DNA from: Massilia sp. BSC265
Lineage (GTDB): Bacteria > Pseudomonadota > Gammaproteobacteria > Burkholderiales > Burkholderiaceae_D
Assembly (NCBI RefSeq): GCF_000740675.1
Contig: NZ_JPXI01000042.1
Coordinates: 310,001 to 374,000, forward strand
Direction: 5' to 3'
Length of the DNA: 64,000 nucleotides
Of this stretch, positions 33,785-41,521 are shown in pieces. The notes below the pieces were generated by a model. The model was not told the origin of the DNA, ran no database searches, and worked only from the letters and a program-made list of their open reading frames with translations. Every line of letters begins with the position of its first letter. The first letter of the stretch is position 1. Both the position numbers and the translations under genes were made by a program.

Positions 33785-35612
33785 TGTGTAAGTTCTCCAA
33801 AATGGGTGGCGCGGGTTCAGTGATGTGCTGCGCCGGGGTGGTGGTTGCTTGGTGACAGAAACGGATCTGCTGGGGATAAGGGAACACGTCGTCGACGATG
33901 CCCGCCAATATGCGGTCCTTGTGAGATTGCCAATACGCGCGGGTTAACAGCTCCGCGTGGTGCTTCATGAAATAGTGTCGAATGCGCGGATTTCCAAGCA
34001 GGAAACGGCCAAACTGTTCCGGAAAGACGTCGTGCTTGCCGATCGGGTACCAAGGTTCGGACGACATCTCATCCTCTTCGTTGCGCGCTTCCGGGATGTC
34101 GCGGAAATTGCAGTCGGTGAGGTACTCGATCTCGTCGTAATCATAGAACACGACGCGGCCGTGGCGGGTGACGCCGAAATTCTTGTAGAGCATGTCGCCC
34201 GGGAAGATATTCGCGGCGACCAGGTCCTTGATAGCATTGCCGTATTCGATCACGCCGTGCTCGATGCGTTCCTCGTCGCCGGCGGCCTGGGCATCGCCCA
34301 GGTAGATATTCAGCGGCACCATGCGGCGCTCGATGTAGAGGTGGCGCACGATGATGCGCTCGCCTTCGATCTCGACCAGCGAGGGCGCGTGTTGCTTCAG
34401 CTCGTTCAATAACTCTTCCGAGAAGCGCGCCAGCGGGAAGGCGACGTCGGAATACTCGAGCGTGTCGGCCATGCGCCCGACGCGGTCGTGGTGCTTCACC
34501 AGCAAATATTTTTCCTTGACCTGGGCGCGCGTGGTTTCCTTCGGCGGCGGATAGAAGTCCTTGATCACCTTGAACACGTAGGGAAAGGACGGCAGCTCGA
34601 ACACCAGCATCACCAGGCCGCGAATGCCGGGCGCGATGCGGAACAGGTCCGAGCTGTGCTTCAGGTGCTGCAGGAAGTCGCGGTAGAACAGGGTCTTGCC
34701 CTGCTTCTGCAGGCCCAGCACCGTGTAGATCTCGCTGCGCGGCTTGCGCGGCATCAGGCTGCGTAGAAAACTCACGTAGGCCGACGGCACCTCCATGTCC
34801 ACCAAAAAATAGGCGCGCGTGAAGCTGAACAACAGGGTGATGTGATAGACCTCGGTCAGTACCGTGTCCAGCACCAGCCGCCCCTGGCGATCGTGCAGCA
34901 CCGGGATCACGAAGGGGTAGTCGCGTGGGCCGTTGATGACGCGGCCGACGATATAGGCGCCCTTGTTGCGGAAGAAGGGGCTGGACAGCACTTGCAGCTG
35001 CAGGTTCGGTTCCGCACGCGCCAGCCCGAAGGCATCGCTCAGCCGCGCCTCGACGTTCGCCACGTCGCGGTCGAGGTCGGCGAAGGGCACGGCGAACTGG
35101 AAGTTGGTGACCACCCGGCGCAAGGCGAAGCGCAGGCCGTCGGCCGCCGGGTAGTAGACACGGTAGGTCGGCAACGGCTCCTCGGTCTCGATGTACTCGG
35201 TGGAGATCACCGGGCGCACGAAGATGTAGTCGTTATGGTAGTAGCTGCGGTGCAGGATGATGCAGCTGACCGAGTTGAAGAAGGTTTCGGCCAGTTCCGG
35301 CTGCTTGTGGCCGGACAGCAGGCCGATGTAGTGCAGCTTGGTTTCGCGCCAGACGGGGTCCAGGAGTTCTTCCGGCTCGTACTCGTCCTGCAGGACGTGC
35401 ACGCATTCCTGCACCCGCTGGTCGTAGTAATCGATGCGCTCGCGCGCGGCGCCCTGCGCGGTGGCCCAGTCGGCGGCCTCGAAATGGCGCCGCGCCCCCT
35501 GGCTGGCCTGGCGGAACAGGCGGTAATGCTTGTCGAAGCCGTCCAGGATGGTGCGCGCGATGTCGAAGGCGATCTGGGAAGACAGCAGTTTGGGGAACGC
35601 TTGCTGGGTCAT
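33777..35612 (-). CDS. aceK: Isocitrate dehydrogenase kinase/phosphatase
   Basis: Bifunctional enzyme that phosphorylates and dephosphorylates isocitrate dehydrogenase, sending carbon into the glyoxylate shunt during growth on acetate or fatty acids. The 611 residues are near the E. coli length. The N-terminal regulatory half ends near 300; the kinase half includes VFKVIKDFYPPPKETTR (ATP lysine region, about 333-349) and the catalytic FYDYDEIEYLTDCNFRDIP (about 498-516). aceA/aceB are not in the window. Placement with a thiolase and acyl-CoA dehydrogenases fits acetyl-CoA metabolism. Confidence 0.95.
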   Translation of the reverse strand: MTQQAFPKLLSSQIAFDIARTILDGFDKHYRLFRQASQGARRHFEAADWATAQGAARERIDYYDQRVQECVHVLQDEYEPEELLDPVWRETKLHYIGLLSGHKQPELAETFFNSVSCIILHRSYYHNDYIFVRPVISTEYIETEEPLPTYRVYYPAADGLRFALRRVVTNFQFAVPFADLDRDVANVEARLSDAFGLARAEPNLQLQVLSSPFFRNKGAYIVGRVINGPRDYPFVIPVLHDRQGRLVLDTVLTEVYHITLLFSFTRAYFLVDMEVPSAYVSFLRSLMPRKPRSEIYTVLGLQKQGKTLFYRDFLQHLKHSSDLFRIAPGIRGLVMLVFELPSFPYVFKVIKDFYPPPKETTRAQVKEKYLLVKHHDRVGRMADTLEYSDVAFPLARFSEELLNELKQHAPSLVEIEGERIIVRHLYIERRMVPLNIYLGDAQAAGDEERIEHGVIEYGNAIKDLVAANIFPGDMLYKNFGVTRHGRVVFYDYDEIEYLTDCNFRDIPEARNEEDEMSSEPWYPIGKHDVFPEQFGRFLLGNPRIRHYFMKHHAELLTRAYWQSHKDRILAGIVDDVFPYPQQIRFCHQATTTPAQHITEPAPPILENLHNE

Positions 35613-35655
35613 CGTTCGTCTCGCGCGCAGTGGTCAGCGTACAGTTTATGGCAAT

Positions 35656-35762
35656 GTAGGGTGGGCAGGTTTCCTGCCCACGCGTTCAAACCGAATATGA
35701 ACAAACGCATCGGCTGTTCTCGCGGTGATTGAACGCGTGGGCGGGAGACCCGCCCACCCTAC
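35656..35762. repeat. GTAG-headed inverted repeat pair (BIME-like), copy 3
   Basis: Same architecture as the unit at 32471. The left hairpin runs GTAGGGTGGGCAGG-TTT-CCTGCCCACGCGTTCAA; the right one starts TTGAACGCGTGGGCGGG and ends CGCCCACCCTAC. The spacer between the hairpins differs. The stem bases change in compensating pairs (CAGG/CCTG against CGGC/GCCG), which shows the hairpin is what is conserved. It lies between aceK and ivd. Confidence 0.85.
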
Positions 35763-35790
35763 GTATCCTTGGCTGATCCGATACCCGTTT

Positions 35791-36975
35791 TTACATGGTC
35801 TCGCCGAACAGTTCGCGGCCGATCAGCATGCGGCGGATCTCGCTGGTGCCGGCGCCGATCTCGTACAGCTTGGCGTCGCGCCACAGGCGGCCGACCGGGT
35901 ACTCGTTGATGTAGCCGTTGCCGCCCAGGGTCTGGATCGCTTCGCCGGCCATCCAGGTCGCCTTCTCGGCGCTGTACAGGATGGCGCCGGCGGCGTCCTT
36001 GCGCAGGGCGCGCACGGCTTCCGGGGTGGTGGCGCGGTCACAGGCCTGGCCGACCGCGTAGACATAGGCGCGGCAAGCCATCATGGTCGAGTACATGTCG
36101 GCGATCTTGCCCTGCATGAGCTGGAACTCGCCGATCGCCTGGCCGAACTGCTTGCGCTCGTGGATGTACGGCACGACCGCGTCCATACAGGCCGACATGA
36201 TGCCCAGCGGGCCACCCGACAGCACGGTCCGCTCGAAGTCCAGGCCCGACATCAGCACGTTCACGCCCTTGCCCACGCCGCCCAGCACGTTCTCGACCGG
36301 GACTTCGCAGTCCTGGAACACCAGCTCGCCGGTGTGCGAGCCGCGCATGCCCAGCTTGTCGAGTTTTTGCGCGATCGAGAAACCTTTAAAACCTTTTTCG
36401 ATCAGGAAGGCGGTCATGCCGCGCGGGCCCGCTTCCAGGTCGGTCTTGGCGTACACCACCAGGGTATCGGCATCCGGGCCGTTGGTGATCCACATCTTGG
36501 TCCCGTTGAGCACGTAGCGGTCGCCCTTGAGCTCTGCCTTCAGCTTCATGCTGACGACGTCGGAACCGGCGTTCGGCTCGGACATGGCCAGCGCGCCCAC
36601 GTGCTCGCCCGAGATCAGCTTGGGCAGGTACTTGCGCTTCTGCTCTTCGTTGCCGTTGCGCTTGATCTGGTTGACGCACAGGTTCGAGTGGGCGCCGTAG
36701 GACAGGCCGACCGAGGCCGAAGCACGCGAGATTTCTTCCATGGCGACGATGTGCGCCAGGTAGCCCATGTTGGCGCCGCCGTATTCCTCGCCGACGGTGA
36801 TGCCCAGCAGGCCGAGTTCGCCCATCTTCTTCCACAGGTCCATCGGGAACTGGTCGGTGCGATCGATCTCCGCAGCGCGCGGTGCGATTTCGGCTTCCGC
36901 GAACTGTTGTACGGCTTCGCGCAGCGCGGCGATGTCTTCGCCATGGTCAAAGGTCAAGCCTGGGAGATGCAGCAT
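35791..36975 (-). CDS. liuA: Isovaleryl-CoA dehydrogenase
   Basis: FAD acyl-CoA dehydrogenase of 394 residues that oxidises isovaleryl-CoA in leucine breakdown. The specific mark is the displaced catalytic base: E248 in MSGLDFERTVLSGGPLG, with IGAGTSE at the usual base position, as in known isovaleryl-CoA dehydrogenases. The start at 36975 has AGGA upstream; the longer open frame runs into the promoter. A LiuR-type operator lies about 55 bases before the start. The regulator gene is next upstream, and the later pathway genes liuB and liuC are about 30 kb away. Confidence 0.95.
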   Translation of the reverse strand: MLHLPGLTFDHGEDIAALREAVQQFAEAEIAPRAAEIDRTDQFPMDLWKKMGELGLLGITVGEEYGGANMGYLAHIVAMEEISRASASVGLSYGAHSNLCVNQIKRNGNEEQKRKYLPKLISGEHVGALAMSEPNAGSDVVSMKLKAELKGDRYVLNGTKMWITNGPDADTLVVYAKTDLEAGPRGMTAFLIEKGFKGFSIAQKLDKLGMRGSHTGELVFQDCEVPVENVLGGVGKGVNVLMSGLDFERTVLSGGPLGIMSACMDAVVPYIHERKQFGQAIGEFQLMQGKIADMYSTMMACRAYVYAVGQACDRATTPEAVRALRKDAAGAILYSAEKATWMAGEAIQTLGGNGYINEYPVGRLWRDAKLYEIGAGTSEIRRMLIGRELFGETM

Positions 36976-37030
36976 TGTCGTCCTCGTGAACGGTGGTTGA
37001 GCAGAATAGGGTGCATGATACTCGCCTCTT

Positions 37031-37049
37031 ACGTTAACGTAAACGTCAA
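37031..37049. promoter_or_regulatory. LiuR-type operator upstream of liuA
   Basis: ACGTTAACGTAAACGTCAA, an interrupted palindrome between the liuR stop and the liuA start. It differs at two positions from the core inside ychJ. Its place near the start is right for promoter control of liuA separately from liuR. Confidence 0.75.
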
Positions 37050-37091
37050 CTGGATGGCGAAAAAACGGGAGGGCCAGTCCCTCCCGATGCT

Positions 37092-37493
37092 TCAGGCAGC
37101 GTCTTTGCGTTCCGCGCTTTCCGCCAGCAGGCGGCGGCATTCTTCCTCATGCGCAGAAATTTCTTCGAGCGCCATCTCGATGTCGGCGCGCTGCTGTTCC
37201 AGCGTCACGCGCTGGTGGGCCAATACGCCGAGGAAACGTTCGATCTGGGCCACGGTGTCGCGCGGCGATTCGTACATATCGACGATGCTCTTGATCTCCG
37301 ACAAGGTCAGGCCGAGGCGCTTGCCGCGCAAGGTCAGCTTCAGCCGGGTACGGTCGCGCGGGGTGTAGACACGGTTGCGGCCACCCACGCCTTCGCGCTT
37401 CGGACTGAGCAAGCCCTGGTCCTCGTAGAAGCGGATGGCACGGGCAGTGATGTCGAATTCGCGGGCCAGTTCGGCGATGGTGTAGGTGACCAT
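37092..37493 (-). CDS. liuR: MerR-family regulator of leucine/isovalerate catabolism
   Basis: Regulator of 133 residues with the MerR helix-turn-helix (TIAELAREFDITARAIRFYE, about 5-24), the wing (GLLSPKREGVGGRNRVYT) and a dimerising coiled coil (about 85-125). It lacks the cysteines of metal-sensing members, as expected for LiuR. MerR-type LiuR proteins control leucine genes in beta- and gammaproteobacteria, and three matching sites in this window fit that. One site stands about 75 bases before its own start, so it is probably autoregulated. Confidence 0.88.
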   Translation of the reverse strand: MVTYTIAELAREFDITARAIRFYEDQGLLSPKREGVGGRNRVYTPRDRTRLKLTLRGKRLGLTLSEIKSIVDMYESPRDTVAQIERFLGVLAHQRVTLEQQRADIEMALEEISAHEEECRRLLAESAERKDAA

Positions 37494-37569
37494 GGTGCTA
37501 TGGGTGAAGAAAGCTTGGGCAAGGGAAGCAAAACAGGGAATCGCTTACAATCGATGCCTGCGCGTCCAG

Positions 37570-37588
37570 TTTACGTTTACGTTAACGG
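37570..37588. promoter_or_regulatory. LiuR-type operator between liuR and the MBL-fold gene
   Basis: TTTACGTTTACGTTAACGG; its reverse complement, CCGTTAACGTAAACGTAAA, aligns with the other two sites. It lies 43 bases before the divergent MBL-fold gene and about 75 bases before liuR, so it can serve both promoters. Confidence 0.72.
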
Positions 37589-37630
37589 CATTGTAGCGCG
37601 ACCGCTCCACGACGAACACGAAAGTTTTCC

Positions 37631-38683
37631 ATGAACCCGCTCGAAGCCCAGCTCGATTACCCCTTTGGCGACACTGTCCCTGCACCGGGCATGGTCCAGG
37701 AATTGGCGCCGGGTCTGGTTTGGATCCGCATGCCATTGCCCTTCGCGCTCGACCACATCAACCTGTGGCTGTTGCGCGACGAACATGAGGGGCAGGGCGG
37801 CTGGAGCGTGGTCGATTGCGGCGCCGGAACCGACGCCACCCGGGCGGCCTGGGAGCAGGTGCTGGCCGAGGGCCTGCAGGGCGCGCCGCTGCTGCGCGTA
37901 TTCGCTACGCACTGCCATCCGGACCACGTCGGCCTGTCCGGCTGGCTCAGCAGCCGCTTCCAGGCGCCGTTCTTGGCCACGGCCGGGGAGTTCGCCTTTG
38001 CACGCATGATGGCGGCGGCATTGCCAGGCGTGGACGGCCCTTCGGCCATTCCGCACTTCGAGCGCCACGGCCTGGTCGACCCGGCCATGCTGGAACAGAT
38101 GCGCAGCCGCCGGAATTACTATCCCTCCCTGGTGCCGGCGGTGCCCGAAGCCTATACCCGCCTGCAGGACGGCGACCTGGTCGAGCTCGGCGGCACGAGC
38201 TGGCGCGTGATCACCGGCTTCGGCCACTCGCCCGAGCACGCTTCCCTATACTCCGACGCACTGAAGGTCCTGATTTCCGGCGACATGGTCTTGCCGCGCA
38301 TTTCGACCAACGTGTCGGTGTTCGCGGTCGAGCCGGAAGGCAACCCCCTCGAGCTGTATCTGCAGTCCTTGAAAAAGTTCACAAACTTGCCTGAAGACAC
38401 TCTTGTCCTGCCTTCGCACGGCAAGCCCTTCCGCGGCCTGCATACCCGGATTGCCCAGTTACATGATCACCATGCGGCGCGCCTGGGCGAGGTGCTGGCG
38501 GCCTGCGTCGAGCCGAAGTCTGCCGTCGAGATCGTCCCCCTGATGTTCCGCCGCAAGCTCGATGCCCACCAGCTCAGTTTCGCTCTGGGCGAAGCACTGG
38601 CGCACCTGCATAAATTATGGCGTGACGGCATGCTGTGCCGTAGTAAAGACAGTGACGGCATCATCCGCTTCCGCCTCGCCTGA
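37631..38683 (+). CDS. MBL-fold metallo-hydrolase, probable LiuR-regulon member
   Basis: Metallo-beta-lactamase-fold protein of 350 residues with the zinc motif THCHPDHVG (H94, H96, D98, H99), a later GHSPEH and SGDMVLP for the bridging ligands, and a C-terminal winged-helix-like part (about 290-345), the layout of LACTB2-type hydrolases. It may hydrolyse an acyl-CoA or another thioester, but the substrate is unknown. It is divergent from liuR and shares the operator at 37570, which is the main clue that it belongs to leucine or acyl-CoA metabolism. Confidence 0.82.
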   Translation: MNPLEAQLDYPFGDTVPAPGMVQELAPGLVWIRMPLPFALDHINLWLLRDEHEGQGGWSVVDCGAGTDATRAAWEQVLAEGLQGAPLLRVFATHCHPDHVGLSGWLSSRFQAPFLATAGEFAFARMMAAALPGVDGPSAIPHFERHGLVDPAMLEQMRSRRNYYPSLVPAVPEAYTRLQDGDLVELGGTSWRVITGFGHSPEHASLYSDALKVLISGDMVLPRISTNVSVFAVEPEGNPLELYLQSLKKFTNLPEDTLVLPSHGKPFRGLHTRIAQLHDHHAARLGEVLAACVEPKSAVEIVPLMFRRKLDAHQLSFALGEALAHLHKLWRDGMLCRSKDSDGIIRFRLA

Positions 38684-38704
38684 GTCCTCCCTGTAGCGTC
38701 GCAA

Positions 38705-38732
38705 ATGCAACAAATATGCATATTTGTTGCAT
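38705..38732. promoter_or_regulatory. Perfect 28-bp palindrome
   Basis: ATGCAACAAATATG followed directly by its exact complement. It is in an AT-rich 268-base gap, 22 bases past the MBL gene and about 220 bases before the HTH regulator. No T-tract follows, so an operator is more likely than a terminator. The binding protein is unknown; the regulator at 38952 is the first candidate. Confidence 0.6.
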
Positions 38733-38776
38733 GCAATCGTGCGGCAATGTCATACTTTTTCCTTTAGGATATATTT

Positions 38777-38800
38777 GCAATTCCCCAAATGGGGAATTGC
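38777..38800. promoter_or_regulatory. Inverted repeat GCAATTCCCC-AAAT-GGGGAATTGC
   Basis: Two perfect 10-bp arms around AAAT, about 150 bases before the HTH regulator gene. The size and symmetry are those of a dimer-binding operator. It is the second palindrome in this gap. Confidence 0.55.
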
Positions 38801-38951
38801 GGGTAATATTTCCAGACCGAAAAAAAATGCAAATTCTATTAAATAATCACATCTTTGTTACTTTTTAAAGGTATGATTGTTCGTTGAGGCTTCTCAGCAA
38901 TAGAACGCCCGGCCGCTCCATGGGCCATCCGCACATAACGTAAGCATTGCA

Positions 38952-39371
38952 ATGAATTCGACCAATGAACGGGAGAGCTTCAGTGAGCGCCTGCAGCAGG
39001 CGCTGAAGAATGCCCACTACTCGCCCGATAGTCCCACCCGCCTCGCCAGGGAATTCAACATCCGTTTCGAAGGCCGCCCGATCACCGTCCATGCCGCGCG
39101 CAAGTGGCTGGTAGGCGAAGCCATCCCGACCCAGGAAAAACTGCGCATGATCGCTCAGTGGCTGGGCGTGCCCGCCGACTGGCTGCGCTTCGGCGGCGCC
39201 GAGCATGCCGCTGCCGGCAGCGATACCAATGGCGGCGGCGCCCGCTTTGAATCCGCCGACGTCAAGCTGATTGCAGATTTACAACGCCTGGACGAGCATC
39301 ATCGCCAGCTGGCGCGCGAGTTCATCCGCATGCTGGTGCGCATGAATCACCAGAAGCCAGAGCAAAAATAA
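38952..39371 (+). CDS. Helix-turn-helix transcriptional regulator
   Basis: Small protein of 139 residues. The N-terminal half looks like a phage-repressor-type HTH: FSERLQQALKNAHYSPDSP, then VHAARKWLVGEAIPTQEKLR and IAQWLGVPADWLRFG (to about 80). The C-terminal part (DVKLIADLQRLDEHHRQLAR) is a helical tail. Nothing indicates a protease or ligand domain. The AT-rich leader with two palindromes is the likely binding region. It is not obviously part of a prophage, as no phage genes are near. Confidence 0.78.
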   Translation: MNSTNERESFSERLQQALKNAHYSPDSPTRLAREFNIRFEGRPITVHAARKWLVGEAIPTQEKLRMIAQWLGVPADWLRFGGAEHAAAGSDTNGGGARFESADVKLIADLQRLDEHHRQLAREFIRMLVRMNHQKPEQK

Positions 39372-39554
39372 GACACTTCGAGAAACCTGCTGCGCGTTGC
39401 ACTGGCGCTTGCGACGGTTTCTCAAGGTGCCTCAAAGTTTCGCACCTGCACTTTTCGTGATGTCAGAACGGCACAAACGGCCGGAGCTGGGTCATAATCA
39501 ATGCGTGGCGAGCGGATCCGCCGCCACCGGGTCACGTCAAGGAGCAGCTGCCGT

Positions 39555-39728
39555 ATGCGAAACAACTACGCCAACACCGCCCAGCTCAAGGAACTGATGA
39601 CCGCACCGCCGATGACGGCGGCGCGCCATGCCGAGGTGATGCGGCAACGCAATGCCCGGCGGCGGATGCTCGAGGAAGCGCGAGAAGCGAAAAAGGCCGA
39701 CGAGCCGTTCGACGGCGACAAGCGCTGA
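39555..39728 (+). CDS. Small charged hypothetical protein
   Basis: 57 residues, strongly charged, mostly helical: MRNNYANTAQLKELMTAPPM, then a run of Arg, Glu and Lys (MRQRNARRRMLEEAREAKKA). GGAG at 39541-39544 is well placed for the ATG at 39555, and I prefer that to the longer frame from 39501. No family is recognised. It is weakly supported as a gene because it is short. Confidence 0.5.
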   Translation: MRNNYANTAQLKELMTAPPMTAARHAEVMRQRNARRRMLEEAREAKKADEPFDGDKR

Positions 39729-39754
39729 GCCACCGGCCGGGAGCCGGTCGAAAC

Positions 39755-40348
39755 TCAGTCGCCCTGCGCGTCTTTCATGCCGCCCCATCGCGGGGCATGG
39801 GCGTTGTCGAGCCCGAGGAGGTCGACCGCCCGGTCGACCGTGTGCTCGACCATCTCTTCGATCGTCGCCGGACGGTGATAAAAGCTCGGCAGGGGCGGGA
39901 ACACGATGCCGCCCATTTCCGTCACGGCCGTCATATTGCGCAGGTGCGCCAGGTTGAAAGGCGTCTCGCGCACCATCAGCACCAGCCTGCGCCTTTCCTT
40001 CAGCATCACGTCCGCGGCACGCGTGACCAGGTTGTCCGACAGGCCATGGGCGACGGCCGCCAGCGTCTTCATCGAGCAGGGGGCAATCACCATGCCGTCG
40101 GCTTGGTAAGAGCCGCTGGCGATCGAGGCGCCGATGTCGCGGTTGCGGTGGACGACGTGGGCCAGTGCCTCGGCGTCGCGCCGCTGCAGGCCGAGTTCCT
40201 GGTGCAGGGTGAGGGAGGCGGCGTCGGAAATGACCAGGTGGGTTTCGACGCCGGGAGACGCGTGCAGCCGCCGCAGCAGCTGCACGCCATAGACCGCGCC
40301 GGTTGCGCCAGTAATGGCAACAATGATTCTGCGCGGGCGGCCGCTCAT
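39755..40348 (-). CDS. ubiX: Flavin prenyltransferase
   Basis: 197-residue flavoprotein that adds a dimethylallyl group to FMN, making the cofactor for UbiD-type decarboxylases in ubiquinone synthesis. The N-terminal RIIVAITGATGAVYGVQLL, the central IAPCSMKTLAAVAHGLSDNL and RRLVLMVRETPFNLAHLRNM segments are diagnostic. It starts 4 bases behind the grxD stop, so both are one unit. Confidence 0.93.
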   Translation of the reverse strand: MSGRPRRIIVAITGATGAVYGVQLLRRLHASPGVETHLVISDAASLTLHQELGLQRRDAEALAHVVHRNRDIGASIASGSYQADGMVIAPCSMKTLAAVAHGLSDNLVTRAADVMLKERRRLVLMVRETPFNLAHLRNMTAVTEMGGIVFPPLPSFYHRPATIEEMVEHTVDRAVDLLGLDNAHAPRWGGMKDAQGD

Positions 40349-40352
40349 GCGA

Positions 40353-40667
40353 TCAGCCGTTCTTCAGCAGGGTCTGCAGTTCGCCCGATTCGTACATCTC
40401 GTTCATGATGTCGGCGCCGCCGATGAACTCGCCGCGCACGTAGAGCTGCGGGATGGTCGGCCAGTTCGAGTAATCCTTGATGCCCTGGCGGACTTCCGCG
40501 TCTTCCAGGACGTTGACGGTGGCGATGTTATCGACGCCGCAGGCTTTCAGGATCTGGATGGCGCGGCCCGAGAAGCCGCATTGCGGGAACTGGGCGGTGC
40601 CCTTCATGAACAGCACGACCGGGGTATTGGTCACGGTGTCTTTGATCCAGGTTTGAACGTCGCTCAT
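40353..40667 (-). CDS. grxD: Monothiol glutaredoxin Grx4 type
   Basis: 104-residue monothiol glutaredoxin with the active site C30-G-F-S, preceded by FMKGTAQFPQ and followed by WPTIPQLYVRGEFIGGADI, which binds glutathione. It carries and transfers [2Fe-2S] clusters, usually with BolA, in the cytoplasm. The length and motifs are those of E. coli GrxD. Being next to ubiX is common in betaproteobacteria as far as I recall. Confidence 0.95.
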   Translation of the reverse strand: MSDVQTWIKDTVTNTPVVLFMKGTAQFPQCGFSGRAIQILKACGVDNIATVNVLEDAEVRQGIKDYSNWPTIPQLYVRGEFIGGADIMNEMYESGELQTLLKNG

Positions 40668-40831
40668 GTGTATGCCTTCAGTGGGAATGGATAAGATGCC
40701 GTCATTTTATAAGAATTCGGCAGGGCGGGCATGGCCGCAGCTTCCTTGCCCGGCCGGCTGTGACAATCGGCGGATATTGACAGGAAAATCCCCGCTATGA
40801 TTGACTTTCATGCCACTCGACCGGAGTCATC

Positions 40832-41140
40832 ATGACGGCCTACCGCGGCTTCGCCTCCATGCCATCGCCCCTGCTGTGGTTCATGGCTGCCTTTTTCGTC
40901 ATTGCCGGCCTGTACGAAGTCATCAACGGGATGTACCGGGAAGCACTGGAAGACGTCCTGCTCTACATCGGCCAACTGCCGGCAGGCCTGTTCCTCCTGT
41001 ACTGCGTCGTGCAGGCCTGGCGCGGCCGGCGCGGCGAACTGGCGTCGCCGCGCACGACCATGGTCGGCTACGCCTGCTTCGGCCTGTTCTGCCTGTGCTT
41101 CGTGGTGAAGGTGGGCGCGACCGCAGTACGCATCTTCTAG
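40832..41140 (+). CDS. Small membrane protein of unknown function
   Basis: 102 residues with three predicted membrane helices (about 12-32, 42-62 and 78-98) and an Arg-rich loop (AWRGRRGELASPRT). No family is recognised. GGAGTCATC stands before the ATG at 40832. A second small membrane protein follows 70 bases later on the same strand; the two may work together, but nothing shows it directly. Confidence 0.65.
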   Translation: MTAYRGFASMPSPLLWFMAAFFVIAGLYEVINGMYREALEDVLLYIGQLPAGLFLLYCVVQAWRGRRGELASPRTTMVGYACFGLFCLCFVVKVGATAVRIF

Positions 41141-41210
41141 GCGGCCGCTTGGGCGCGCGACATCGACTGCGGTATGATCGCGCCCATCGTTCATTCCCAG
41201 GTTCCCCGCC

Positions 41211-41498
41211 ATGCAACAGCCACCCCGCCGCGGCCCCAACGCCGGCACCAATTTTTTGATCGCCGCCCTGCTGGGCATTCCCGGCCTGATCAACCTTGCC
41301 GGCGGTATTACGCGCGGCGGGACAGGTGAAATCATCTGCGGCCTGGCGGCGCTCGGCTATGCCCTGCTGCTGGTGCGCGACGCGCTGTCGATCCGCAAGA
41401 CCGGCCGCCCGGCCATGCCGCAATCGCGCATGATCCTGATCGGTTTCGGCTTCCTGAGCGTATACATGGTCGGCCTCTACCTCAAGCACGCGGGCTGA
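41211..41498 (+). CDS. Small membrane protein of unknown function
   Basis: 95 residues with about three hydrophobic segments (NFLIAALLGIPGLINLAGGI, IICGLAALGYALLLV and MILIGFGFLSVYMVGLYL). The start at 41211 follows CCCCGCC with no good ribosome site. No family is recognised. It follows the other small membrane gene and ends facing tex. Confidence 0.6.
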   Translation: MQQPPRRGPNAGTNFLIAALLGIPGLINLAGGITRGGTGEIICGLAALGYALLLVRDALSIRKTGRPAMPQSRMILIGFGFLSVYMVGLYLKHAG

Positions 41499-41521
41499 GG
41501 ACAGCGGCCGACCGGCCGCTT

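Noticed and set aside
38705..38732. 28-bp palindrome as a terminator of the MBL gene
   Set aside because: No T-tract follows the stem, and the AT-rich arms would form a weak hairpin.
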